DNA from: CAZQLE01 sp964593905 | Lineage (GTDB): Bacteria; Chloroflexota; Anaerolineae; Anaerolineales; Anaerolineaceae | NCBI GenBank assembly: GCA_964593905.1 | Contig: CAZQLE010000104.1 | Coordinates: 1-13,791 of the forward strand | Length of the DNA: 13,791 nucleotides | Reading direction: 5' to 3' | Shown: in pieces, positions 6,490-13,790 of the stretch | Position numbering within the stretch: the stretch's first letter is position 1 | Layout of the letters: each line of letters opens with the position of its first letter | Notes under the pieces: generated by a model | The model's input: only the letters and a program-made list of their open reading frames with translations | Told to the model about the DNA's origin: nothing | Database searches by the model: none | Made by a program: the position numbers and the translations under genes

Positions 6490-7332
6490 GTGGAACGCGA
6501 AGCACGGCTGCTGCCGCAGGAAGACGCGCCCTACATTCGCCTGGCGAACCCCATTGCGCCCGAACGCTCGGTGATGCGCCGCAGCCTGCTGGCCTCCACA
6601 CTTGAGATCCTGGAAAAAAATATCCGCCTGGCCGACCATCTGGCGCTGTTTGAAATTGGCCCGGTGTTTCTGGCTGTGCCGGGTGAGCGACTGCCCAATG
6701 AACAGCAGCAGCTCTCACTGGCCCTGACGGGAATGCGCATTCCGGCCGCCTGGGATGTGAACGCCCGCGGGACGATGGATTTCTTCGACTTGAAGGGCAT
6801 TCTGGAGGCCGTCTTCGACAGCCTGCATGTCAGCGACGTGCGTTACACGCCGTTTGAACACCCGATCTATCATCCCGGTAAATGCGCGCTGGTGCAGGTG
6901 GGTGAGACCGCGGTGGGGGTGTTTGGCGAACTGCACCCCACAGTAAAGGAACGTTATGACTTCCTGGCTGCCCCGGTGCTGGCCGGCACGCTGGACCTGA
7001 CCACCCTGCTCAGCCTGGTGCCAGGCCGCTATGCTGCCGAACCGGTGCCGGTTTTCCCGCCGGTGTTGGAGGATATCGCCGTGATTGTGGATGAAGACCT
7101 GCCGGCTGACAGGCTCGAAGCGGTCATCCGTCAGGGCGGCGGCAAGATGTTGACCGGGCTGCGCCTGTTTGATATCTACCGCGGTGAGCAGATCGGTGCG
7201 GGCAAGAAATCGCTGGCCTACAGCCTGACCTATCAGGCCGACCGCACGCTGACCGATAAAGATGCCACCCAGATCCGCTCGCGCATCATCCGCCGGTTGG
7301 AACAGGAACTGGGCGCAAAGTTAAGATCGTAA
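6490..7332 (+). CDS. pheT: Phenylalanine--tRNA ligase beta subunit, C-terminal third (interrupted by frameshift)
   Basis: This frame continues pheT. Homologous sequence really begins at ACG 6466 (TITYRLTSVEREARLL), 18 bases before the stop of the first part; the GTG at 6490 is only the first possible start codon in this frame. It holds the catalytic-like core of the beta subunit (NPIAPERSVMRRSLLASTLE, LALFEIGPVF, VGVFGELHP) and the C-terminal anticodon-binding FDX-ACB domain (from about PPVLEDIAVIVDEDLPADRL to the end, with LTGLRLFDIYRGEQI and SLAYSLTYQADRTLTD). Removing two bases at the AG repeat 6462-6466 would give a continuous protein of about 838 residues, normal for PheT. No ribosome-binding site precedes GTG 6490, so independent translation is unlikely. 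A terminator follows at 7366. Confidence 0.9.
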   Translation: MEREARLLPQEDAPYIRLANPIAPERSVMRRSLLASTLEILEKNIRLADHLALFEIGPVFLAVPGERLPNEQQQLSLALTGMRIPAAWDVNARGTMDFFDLKGILEAVFDSLHVSDVRYTPFEHPIYHPGKCALVQVGETAVGVFGELHPTVKERYDFLAAPVLAGTLDLTTLLSLVPGRYAAEPVPVFPPVLEDIAVIVDEDLPADRLEAVIRQGGGKMLTGLRLFDIYRGEQIGAGKKSLAYSLTYQADRTLTDKDATQIRSRIIRRLEQELGAKLRS

Positions 7333-7365
7333 GCTGCGTTTCGCGTGCGAGCGTTGTAAAAGCAG

Positions 7366-7415
7366 AACAAAGCGAGACCCGCAGGGTGTGAATCTGGGGG
7401 TCTCGCTATTTGTTA
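7366..7415 (+). terminator. Intrinsic terminator of the pheS-pheT transcript
   Basis: A 10-bp perfect stem pairs AGCGAGACCC (7371-7380) with GGGTCTCGCT (7398-7407), extended by AACAA (7366-7370) with TTGTT (7409-7413 region) past a small bulge. The 3' side is moderately U-rich (TATTTGTT). It lies 33 bases after the pheT stop and before the next promoter. Confidence 0.75.
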
Positions 7416-7439
7416 ACGATCACGAATTGCGGCTGACCC

Positions 7440-7466
7440 TTGACAAACCCTGAATCGTGATATAAT
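7440..7466 (+). promoter_or_regulatory. Promoter for the nicotinate phosphoribosyltransferase gene
   Basis: TTGACA at 7440-7445 and TATAAT at 7461-7466 are both exact, with a short 15-base spacer compensated by a TGA extended -10 (7458-7460). The start near 7473 makes the GTG at 7468 unusable and supports translation from 7519. The leader has a small CCCG/CGGG hairpin near 7490-7500. Confidence 0.75.
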
Positions 7467-7518
7467 AGTGTCTAATATACACAAACTACCCGGCTTCGGG
7501 GCGGACCAAGGAGCAAAA

Positions 7519-8865
7519 ATGAGCGTATTTGACCGGCAGCGGTTGACCAATACCACCTTCAAACTGGATACCGAGCGTATGCGCAAAGGCTGGTATACCG
7601 ATAAATATTTCACCAATATTGCCCAGATGTTAACGGTTTTGGCGGAACAAAAAATGGTATATGACGGTGAAACCCCCAAGCTTCCCGCAGCGGTTTCGGC
7701 GGAGGGGATTGAGCCGGGCGATATTGAAGTGGAAATGCAGTGGTTTACCCGCCGGCCGGGTAAGACCATTGTGGTGGGGGTGGATAAAGCCCTGACCATG
7801 CTGCGTCACGCAACGGGCTACTGGAGCGGAGAGACCTTCATCAATACGGCCGACCGCCTGGAGGTGTGGGCGGTGCATGACGGCTCGGTGGTGAGTTATG
7901 ACGGCGATCCCGAAGGGGTGCAGCCGGTGATGCGCGTGCGCGGCCGCTACCGCGATTTTGCCATCCTCGAGACCCCCACGCTGGGCATTCTCACCCGCGC
8001 CAGCCGGGTGGCGACCAATGTGTATGAAACCCTCAATTCGGCGCGCGGCAAGCCGGTGATGTTCTTCCCGGCCCGCTTTGACCTGCACGAAGTGCAGGCC
8101 GCCGACGGTTATGCCTATAACATCGCGGTGCAGCGCTTTAATCTCGACCACGCCGGGCAAGAGCTGGGCCCGTTTATCTCCACCGATGCCCAGGGCGACT
8201 GGTGGGGCGGTTACGGCGGCGGCACAGTGGCGCACGCGGCCATCGCTGCTTTTCTGGGCGATACCTGCGCGGCCATGCTGGCTTTTGCGCGCACCATCCC
8301 GCCCCACATTCCGCGCATTGCGCTGGTCGATTTTAACAACGACAGCGTCACCGATTCACTGGCCGTGGCGCGGGTGATGTTCCAACACTTCCGCCGGCTG
8401 ATTGAAGAGGGCAAACCCGAAGAAGCCGAACGCTACCGCCTGTATGGCGTGCGCCTGGATACGGGCGGTTCGCTGCGCGATGTGTCGGTGCCGCCGCTGG
8501 GCGACCCGGCCCTGGATCTGGGTGTGAACCCCCGCCTGGTGTTTCTGGTGCGTCAGGCGCTGGATTCAGCCAGCGAAAGCTGGGACCTGCCGACCGAATG
8601 GCAGGCGCGCGCGCGTGAATTTTGCCGTGCGGTAAAAATTGTGGTCTCCGGCGGGTTTACCCCTGAGAAGATTCAAAAGTTTGAAAAGCTGCATGTGCCG
8701 GTGAATATTTATGCCGTGGGCTCATCGCTGTTTAGCAACAACGGCCCCACCGTCACCGATTTCACCGCCGACGTGGTGCGGGTGAAGGTGCGCGGCGAAT
8801 GGGTGGCGCTGGCCAAGGTGGGCCGCCGTGCCTGCGATAACCCCAACCTCGAACGGGTGTGGTGA
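7519..8865 (+). CDS. Nicotinate phosphoribosyltransferase family protein
   Basis: This 448-residue protein matches the nicotinate phosphoribosyltransferase family, which joins nicotinate to PRPP in NAD salvage in the cytosol. Supporting segments are TDKYF near the N-terminus (27-31), ILETPTLGILTRASRVATNV (149-168), GGGTVAHAAIAAFLGDT (233-249), the phosphate-site-like ALVDFNNDSVTDSL (268-281), YGVRLDTGGSLRD (309-321) and the barrel-end KIVVSGGFTPEKIQKFE (373-389) followed by YAVGSSL (398-404). It belongs to a subgroup unlike E. coli PncB. A related nicotinamide- or quinolinate-type phosphoribosyltransferase cannot be fully excluded. The ATG at 7519 has AAGGAG (7508-7513) before it. It has its own promoter, so it is not part of the pheS-pheT unit. 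Confidence 0.82.
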   Translation: MSVFDRQRLTNTTFKLDTERMRKGWYTDKYFTNIAQMLTVLAEQKMVYDGETPKLPAAVSAEGIEPGDIEVEMQWFTRRPGKTIVVGVDKALTMLRHATGYWSGETFINTADRLEVWAVHDGSVVSYDGDPEGVQPVMRVRGRYRDFAILETPTLGILTRASRVATNVYETLNSARGKPVMFFPARFDLHEVQAADGYAYNIAVQRFNLDHAGQELGPFISTDAQGDWWGGYGGGTVAHAAIAAFLGDTCAAMLAFARTIPPHIPRIALVDFNNDSVTDSLAVARVMFQHFRRLIEEGKPEEAERYRLYGVRLDTGGSLRDVSVPPLGDPALDLGVNPRLVFLVRQALDSASESWDLPTEWQARAREFCRAVKIVVSGGFTPEKIQKFEKLHVPVNIYAVGSSLFSNNGPTVTDFTADVVRVKVRGEWVALAKVGRRACDNPNLERVW

Positions 8866-8901
8866 TCTGAGCGATCCTGAAAAGAGAGGATAGTTTGTCC
8901 T

Positions 8902-8929
8902 TGCGTATTATAACAATTTTGTTATAATG
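8902..8929 (+). promoter_or_regulatory. Promoter of the toxin-antitoxin operon
   Basis: TATAAT at 8924-8929 with an upstream TG (8921-8922) forms an extended -10. A weak -35 (TTGCGT, 8902-8907) lies 16 bases upstream. The -10 box is the right half of the inverted repeat described next. Confidence 0.65.
8908..8929. promoter_or_regulatory. Perfect 10-bp inverted repeat over the promoter, likely antitoxin operator
   Basis: ATTATAACAA (8908-8917) and TTGTTATAAT (8920-8929) are exact reverse complements separated by two T bases. The element covers the spacer and the entire -10 box of the operon promoter and ends 13 bases before the toxin start codon. Autorepression by the HTH antitoxin, alone or with the toxin, is the usual arrangement for this type of module and would be achieved by blocking RNA polymerase here. 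Confidence 0.7.
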
Positions 8930-8942
8930 AAGGGGAGCATAC

Positions 8943-9272
8943 ATGTGGACGATCGTATTCTATGAGGATCACCGTGGAAAATGCCCGCCGCTTGAATTCA
9001 TTGCAGATCTTCCGGTGATGGAACAGGCAAAAGTACGCAATGCGATTCGATTGTTGAGAGAATTTGGTGTGGGCGTGGATATGCCACACGCAAAGAGAAT
9101 TAAAGGTAAGCTGTGGGAATTGCGGCCGGGCGGGGTTCGATTGTTTTATTTTGCTTATCTAGATCATCAGTTTGTGATCTTGCATGGATATCGTAAGCAG
9201 ACGATGAAAGCCCCGGAACGCGAAATTGAAATTGCTTTACGCCGCATGGAAGAGCTGCTGCTGGATGAATGA
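8943..9272 (+). CDS. RelE/HigB-type toxin (phage-derived Gp49-like family)
   Basis: This 109-residue protein fits the Gp49-like branch of the RelE/ParE superfamily, whose HigB members cleave mRNA on the ribosome. Diagnostic stretches are KGKLWELRPGGVRLFYFAY (54-72), with the conserved LWELR and R-x-FYF, and VILHGYRKQTMKAPEREIEI (78-97), with the family HG[FY]xKKT-x-K-x-P-like motif and a terminal helix of alternating Glu and Arg. Candidate active residues are Arg61, Arg66, His81 and Lys85 by family analogy. The ATG at 8943 is preceded by AAGGGGAG (8931-8938). The antitoxin gene follows after 20 bases, giving the toxin-first order of HigBA modules. Confidence 0.85.
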   Translation: MWTIVFYEDHRGKCPPLEFIADLPVMEQAKVRNAIRLLREFGVGVDMPHAKRIKGKLWELRPGGVRLFYFAYLDHQFVILHGYRKQTMKAPEREIEIALRRMEELLLDE

Positions 9273-9292
9273 GTGGGCGAGAGGAGTGAGAT

Positions 9293-9601
9293 ATGACCCG
9301 AAAGAACTTGCCTCGTTTTGAAGATTGGGAAGCTGGAAAAATTCAAGACCCGGAGTTTGCCGCTGCTGCTGCAGAACTGGAACCCGGATATCAGATAGCC
9401 CGGCTGCGAATTTTGCGCGGACTTACCCAGACAGAGCTGGCAGAACTGGTGGGCACTCGCCAACCTTCGATTGCGCGTCTGGAAAACGGGGCCAGTGTGC
9501 CCAGTTTATCGTTTTTGCAGAAAATCGCTGCGGCGTTGAACGCCAGGGTTGAGGTTAAATTCGTGGCCGAAGATCAGCAGTTGGCCGCCCATTGCTCTTA
9601 A
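9293..9601 (+). CDS. XRE-family HTH antitoxin (HigA-like)
   Basis: This 102-residue protein has a central XRE/Cro-type helix-turn-helix (about 36-85). TQTELAELVG (45-54) is the second helix and RQPSIARLENG (56-66) the recognition helix, followed by SLSFLQKIAAALNARVEVKF. The N-terminal part (FEDWEAGKIQDPEFAAAAAELEPG) is typical of antitoxins paired with Gp49-like toxins. It should neutralise the toxin encoded immediately upstream and repress the operon through the inverted repeat over the promoter. The ATG at 9293 follows GAGAGGAGTGAG (9279-9290). Confidence 0.88.
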   Translation: MTRKNLPRFEDWEAGKIQDPEFAAAAAELEPGYQIARLRILRGLTQTELAELVGTRQPSIARLENGASVPSLSFLQKIAAALNARVEVKFVAEDQQLAAHCS

Positions 9602-9626
9602 GGAAAGACGATCCAATATAGATTCC

Positions 9627-9665
9627 AACCCGGATCATGAACAGAAAATGTTCATGATCCGGGTT
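9627..9665. repeat. Perfect 17-bp hairpin after the toxin-antitoxin operon
   Basis: AACCCGGATCATGAACA (9627-9643) and its exact reverse complement (9649-9665) are separated by GAAAA. It lies 25 bases after the antitoxin stop. Neither side has a proper U-run (GATTTA on the right), so it may be a poor terminator, an mRNA-end stabiliser or a short interspersed repeat. Confidence 0.6.
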
Positions 9666-9712
9666 GATTTAATCGCCGAAATTTGATCAGGTCTGCAAAC
9701 TCTTGCCCGCTG

Positions 9713-9752
9713 ACCCCACTGCGCCGGGATTTTTCGCGCGGTGGGGTTTTAT
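9713..9752 (+). terminator. Intrinsic terminator of the toxin-antitoxin operon
   Basis: ACCCCAC (9713-9719) pairs with GTGGGGT (9741-9747); a T-G pair and GCGC/GCGC (9721-9724 with 9736-9739) extend the stem, followed by TTTTATAT. It separates the operon from the convergent helicase gene ending at 9788. Confidence 0.75.
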
Positions 9753-9787
9753 ATATCAATGTTTTCACCTTTTTGGTGATATTTAAG

Positions 9788-12700
9788 TTATTGATTATTA
9801 ACCACTGTAACCACGCCTTTAAGTAATAATGTGACTTTTGCGCTGGGTTCTGGTGTGTTTTCAATCTCTTCTTTTTTTGCTTCGTATCGTTTTTTTAAGT
9901 TTTTTAATTGGCCTTGACGTAATTGAAAAATTAGTGGACTATTATTTCTTACTAGATTTCTTAGATCCTCGATATTACTTCTTTTGATTTTGTATGTTTC
10001 ATCGATGGCCAATAATCTAGAATTCTTAATATTCTGATTCTTATTGCAAAACTTTGTTTTTCTTATATTCTCTTCATTACGAATTATGCTTTCGGCTTTT
10101 TTTTCTGCTTGGAGAAATTGATCTTGATCAATTTCTTTTAGAGGAATATCAATAGCATTTGTTTGGATTAATCTGAACAGATCTTTACTTAAGTCGGGTT
10201 GGTATTCGTTGTCTTTTGAGATGACAATAGAAACAATGGCTGATTGTTTTTCAATACCGCTTAAAACAATAGAATATATAAAAACAAAGAATTCTCCACC
10301 AACAAAGTTTTCTTTTGTCTGGAGACCAAAATATATTAAAGACCCAAATTTTTTTTGTTCCCAATGTTCACAAGCAGCTTGGACAAGTGGGTGGGTTGGA
10401 ACGATAAACTCAGCATACCTTCCTTCATAAGCTTCGTCTCTTGTAAAAGTAATTGGCAATTGAGTTCCAGCTTGATGAATTACTTTTAAAAACTGGTTAG
10501 ATGCTGGGCTTTTTTGCTTTATCGGTCTAGTTATATCGTCAGTTAAATCCCTTTCTACATGTAATATGTAGTTTGTTTCCTTGTTCTCTTCCTGAACCTT
10601 TTCTAATCTTGAATGCTCAAACTTTTTCAAATATTGATCGACTAGAGAAAGAACTTCTCTTTCTGAAATAGATAAGCCAGATTCATTTGTAGTATTCAAG
10701 AATGATGAGAAAATCTCATCCTGTCCCGAAAATTCGGATATCAATTTTTCGAATTCCTCAAATTTTTTCTTCTCTTCAAGAATCTTTATTGCCGCTTTGT
10801 TAGCAATTTTTTCTTGTTCATCCGCTTCTGTATCACCTTTGTAATAATAGTCAACCAAATCTGAGATGACTTCCCCAAGAATTGGTTCAATATCCCCAAT
10901 TGTTTCTTTGAAGATCTTAATTCGATCATATAATTTACTAAAAATTCTCGATTCAATGGAGTTGTTAATTACAAGATTATAAATTTTTACCTTTTTTGAC
11001 TTTTGCCCAAAACGATCGATGCGTCCAATCCGTTGTTCAACCCTCATAGGGTTCCATGGTAAATCATAGTTAAACAAAGTGTCGCAAAACTGAAAATCCA
11101 ATCCTTCAGATCCAACTTCTGAGGAAATCAAAATACGAATATTTTTATCTTCCTTAAACGATTTAATAATTTCGCTTCTCTTGCCTACATCAATTCCCCC
11201 ATGGATTATTGCAGTTTGAATATTCCGATTGTCAAGTTGTTCTTTAAGGTAATCGATGGTATGCCTATAAGTGGAAAAGACGAGCACTTTTTTGGATGAA
11301 TCTTTTTTGAATAACTCATTGATCTTTTCCAAAAAAACCTTGAACTTTGAGTCTGTATCCGGGATGGTTTGGGAAATGATTGGATTATTTGTTTTAGGAT
11401 GATATATGCATCTTGGATTCCCAAAAAGGTTTTGTTTTCTTGGATCTTTATCAATTTCACTTTCAATAGAGAATTCATCTAGTAACACGGTCGTTTCAGC
11501 TGATTCTTCATTTTTCTTTTGTAAAAATGCAGGTAAACAAGATGCTGCTTGACGTTCTTTAATTACTGATAACCAACCGATTCCCCCCCTTTCATGTTTT
11601 TCTCGATATTCAGTTTTAACCTCATTGAGAATATTCTCGTACGCTTTTCTTTCTTGATGGGAAAAATTTATAAGCAATGTTTCAGGTTCTCGTTCAGGAT
11701 TATCTATAAGAACCTCCCGTTTACGTTTCCTTGTAAAAAGGGCTGAAAGTGTATTTAACTCTAATAACCTACATTGCAATGTGATTATTTCGGATTGGGT
11801 TAAGTTCCCTTTTTTTAAAATCTGTTTTACTTGGTCGTAAATTGGGTTATTTCTGAATCTATTAAAACTGTTTGTGTTTTCAACCCGACACAACTCTTTA
11901 AGAGCATTCTCGGTTTCACCTTTTGAAAGATAACGTGCTGATTTATTAATAAATTCATTGGGCTCAATTCTTCGTTTGAAAGCATGATAATTATCAAACT
12001 CTTTTGGTTCGAGAATACTTAACAAGTTGAACAAATCTCGTTCCTGAGTTTGCATTGGCGTTGCTGTAAGCAAAAGCAATGCTTCAGAATTATCAGACAA
12101 TATATCTGCAATTGTATGGTTAAGCGTAGCTTCATTTCTGCAGTGATGTGCTTCATCAATAATTACTAAATCAAAAACAAAGTTTGTGATTTCTTCTGCA
12201 ATTTCTTTTTGACGAATTAATCCCAATGAGACAATTCCTCGAAATAGTGTGTCTGATGAATTCGTTTTTCGAAGTTGAGCAATCAAATCTGCTGATTTTT
12301 TATAGTGTGTAAATTCTTCGTCAAAACGGGCTTTTAATTCATCATGCCACTTCTGACATAAACTAGAGGGGCACACTATTAAAACCTTTTCTAATCCAAC
12401 ACGTGCTTGAAGTTCGCGGTAAATAATACCGGCTTCAATTGTTTTTCCTAGACCAACTTCATCTGCAATGAGTAATCGATGGTTTGAAGTAGCTAAAAAC
12501 TTAGTTGCGGGAATAAATTGATACTCGTTGTAAAGGATGCGAGATGAGTTTATTGAGTAAAGAATATTGCTCGATGGATATCTGATTTTTATGTATGCTA
12601 AATCACATAAAGTTTCATCCAACCGGTGCCAATTATTCTCCAAATTGTGTTGGGCTGGTTCCTTTTGGAAAAGCGCATAATTTTTTTCTGATAAGGCAAT

Positions 12701-12916
12701 TTTCTCAAATTTATCGATGCTAGTCATCATAAACCGCCGAATTTTGTCTTCACCTGTAAATGAAACAGCAAATTCGATATCCTTTGTAATAGTTACAGAA
12801 TTTATGTGCCCATCTCCAAATTTTTGATGGTATACATTGGCACCCTCCAATATTTTCCATCGTTCGATATCATTTCCAACATAAGTGCGAAGTTGATCTG
12901 GAGTTATTGTGTTCAT
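9788..12916 (-). CDS. RapA/HepA-like SNF2 family ATPase (putative DNA translocase), AT-rich, probably acquired
   Basis: This 1042-residue superfamily 2 protein has SNF2 motifs in order: Walker A ADEVGLGKTIEAG (151-163), VIIDEAHH (251-258), LLLTATPMQ (281-289), VLVFSTYRHT (544-553), SSEVGSEGLDFQF (598-610) and QRIGRIDRFGQ (628-638). The N-terminus (about 25-73, ANVYHQKFGDGHINSV) looks like a small Tudor/SH3-like domain, as in RapA and at the C-terminus of PcrA/UvrD. The C-terminal part (about 820-850, PITFTRDEAYEG and THPLV) resembles the RapA C-terminal domain. RapA recycles RNA polymerase; other relatives, such as DrmD of DISARM, act in phage defence. None of the other DISARM genes is present, so a defence role is only inferred. 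Codons are strongly A/T-rich, unlike the flanking genes, suggesting horizontal transfer. The ATG at 12916 has AGGGGA just upstream on the minus strand. No catalytic residue appears to be missing. Confidence 0.85.
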   Translation of the reverse strand: MNTITPDQLRTYVGNDIERWKILEGANVYHQKFGDGHINSVTITKDIEFAVSFTGEDKIRRFMMTSIDKFEKIALSEKNYALFQKEPAQHNLENNWHRLDETLCDLAYIKIRYPSSNILYSINSSRILYNEYQFIPATKFLATSNHRLLIADEVGLGKTIEAGIIYRELQARVGLEKVLIVCPSSLCQKWHDELKARFDEEFTHYKKSADLIAQLRKTNSSDTLFRGIVSLGLIRQKEIAEEITNFVFDLVIIDEAHHCRNEATLNHTIADILSDNSEALLLLTATPMQTQERDLFNLLSILEPKEFDNYHAFKRRIEPNEFINKSARYLSKGETENALKELCRVENTNSFNRFRNNPIYDQVKQILKKGNLTQSEIITLQCRLLELNTLSALFTRKRKREVLIDNPEREPETLLINFSHQERKAYENILNEVKTEYREKHERGGIGWLSVIKERQAASCLPAFLQKKNEESAETTVLLDEFSIESEIDKDPRKQNLFGNPRCIYHPKTNNPIISQTIPDTDSKFKVFLEKINELFKKDSSKKVLVFSTYRHTIDYLKEQLDNRNIQTAIIHGGIDVGKRSEIIKSFKEDKNIRILISSEVGSEGLDFQFCDTLFNYDLPWNPMRVEQRIGRIDRFGQKSKKVKIYNLVINNSIESRIFSKLYDRIKIFKETIGDIEPILGEVISDLVDYYYKGDTEADEQEKIANKAAIKILEEKKKFEEFEKLISEFSGQDEIFSSFLNTTNESGLSISEREVLSLVDQYLKKFEHSRLEKVQEENKETNYILHVERDLTDDITRPIKQKSPASNQFLKVIHQAGTQLPITFTRDEAYEGRYAEFIVPTHPLVQAACEHWEQKKFGSLIYFGLQTKENFVGGEFFVFIYSIVLSGIEKQSAIVSIVISKDNEYQPDLSKDLFRLIQTNAIDIPLKEIDQDQFLQAEKKAESIIRNEENIRKTKFCNKNQNIKNSRLLAIDETYKIKRSNIEDLRNLVRNNSPLIFQLRQGQLKNLKKRYEAKKEEIENTPEPSAKVTLLLKGVVTVVNNQ

Positions 12917-12947
12917 ATTCCCCTGTGATTTGTTTTGTAATGCGCGA

Positions 12948-12953
12948 ATTATA
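12948..12953 (-). promoter_or_regulatory. Possible -10 box for the SNF2 gene
   Basis: TATAAT on the minus strand lies 31 bases upstream of the start codon. There is no clear -35 element at 15-19 bases. The box is exact but the setting is AT-rich, so chance occurrence is possible. Confidence 0.4.
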
Positions 12954-12999
12954 AGTGCTACTTAATAAAGTATACCGGCGAAAACAGCCTCTGGAAAAT

Positions 13000-13044
13000 A
13001 ACAAAAAAGAAAGGGCTGGTCCATTTTTGTGGACCAGCCCTTTC
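13000..13044 (-). terminator. Intrinsic terminator of prmA
   Basis: A perfect 15-bp stem pairs 13009-13023 with 13030-13044 around a 6-base loop. Read on the minus strand it is followed by TTTCTTTTTTGTT, a strong U-run. It lies 17 bases after the prmA stop and insulates the co-directional SNF2 gene from prmA transcription. Confidence 0.9.
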
Positions 13045-13061
13045 ACGATGCAAAAAACCAA

Positions 13062-13790
13062 TTACTTCTGGTAAGCCAGTGCAACCCAGTCGCCGATAAG
13101 CTGTTTGTCGAGCAGGGTCAGGCCCTGAGCTTCGGCGGCGGCTTCAACCCTGGCCGACTGCTCGTCGAGAATGCCCGAAAGCACCAGCACGCCGCCGGGT
13201 TCCACCAGGTCGGCCATGCCGCCCTCAAACAGGCGGATGAGGATGGGCGCCAGGATGTTGGCCAGCACCAGCGGGGCGCGGGTGAGGCTGAACTGGCCGG
13301 CGCGGATCTCATCCACCGAGCCAAGGCCCAGCTCCAGCCGGTCGGCTACGCCGTTGGCTTCGGCGTTTTCGCGGCTGGCGCGTTCAGCTTCGGCGTCGAT
13401 ATCGACCCCCAGGGCATGGTTTGCGCCCAGCAGCAGTGCGCCGATGGATAAAATTCCCGAGCCGCAGCCGATGTCGATGGCCGGCTGGCCGGGACGGGTG
13501 TAGGTTTCGACCATGGCCAAACAAAGCTGGGTGGTGGGGTGGGTGCCGGTGCCAAAAGCCATGCTCGGGTCGATCTTGATCGCGATGCGGGCCGGGTCAT
13601 CCGACTGGTACCAGGCCGGCAGAATCAGCAGGCGGCTGCCGATGGGAATGGGGCGGTAGTTCTTCTTCCAGGCTTCCATCCAGTTTTCATTGGCAATGCT
13701 GCGAAACTGCGCTTCGGGCAGGGGGGTGATGCGCCCCAGGTGCCAGAGCGCCTCAAGCAGACGCTGGCGGGTATCTTCGAGGGTGTTGTC
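13062..13790 (-). CDS. prmA: Ribosomal protein L11 methyltransferase, 5' end outside window
   Basis: PrmA trimethylates ribosomal protein uL11 using S-adenosylmethionine. About 242 residues are visible; the frame stays open past the internal ATG at 13679 to the window edge (DNTLEDTRQRLLEALWHLG, then FRSIANENWMEAWKKNYRP), so the true start lies to the right. Family marks are ENWMEAWKKNYRPIPIGSRL, DPSMAFGTGTHPTTQLCL, the SAM-binding IDIGCGSGILSIGALLLGA, the acidic loop GVDIDAEAERASREN, and VLANILAPILIRL, the NPPY-equivalent N-[IL]-L region of PrmA. The C-terminus ends normally with LIGDWVALAYQK. Most of the N-terminal substrate-recognition domain is missing from the window. Codon use is GC-rich like the housekeeping genes to the left. 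Confidence 0.95.
   Translation of the reverse strand, partial: DNTLEDTRQRLLEALWHLGRITPLPEAQFRSIANENWMEAWKKNYRPIPIGSRLLILPAWYQSDDPARIAIKIDPSMAFGTGTHPTTQLCLAMVETYTRPGQPAIDIGCGSGILSIGALLLGANHALGVDIDAEAERASRENAEANGVADRLELGLGSVDEIRAGQFSLTRAPLVLANILAPILIRLFEGGMADLVEPGGVLVLSGILDEQSARVEAAAEAQGLTLLDKQLIGDWVALAYQK

Noticed and set aside
6455..6490. Programmed ribosomal frameshifting in pheT
   Set aside because: There is no slippery heptamer, no in-frame rare-codon or stop arrangement at the junction, and no obvious stimulatory stem after it. A simple AG repeat length change explains the break better.
7468..7518. GTG at 7468 as start of the nicotinate phosphoribosyltransferase
   Set aside because: It lies immediately after the -10 box and upstream of the likely transcription start, lacks a ribosome-binding site, and adds residues that do not look like the family; ATG 7519 has AAGGAG before it.
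9788..12916. DISARM (drmD) or another named multi-gene helicase defence system
   Set aside because: None of the partner genes (methylase, drmA, drmB, drmC or others) is present; both sides of the helicase are a toxin-antitoxin operon and prmA. Only the general SNF2/RapA relation can be supported.
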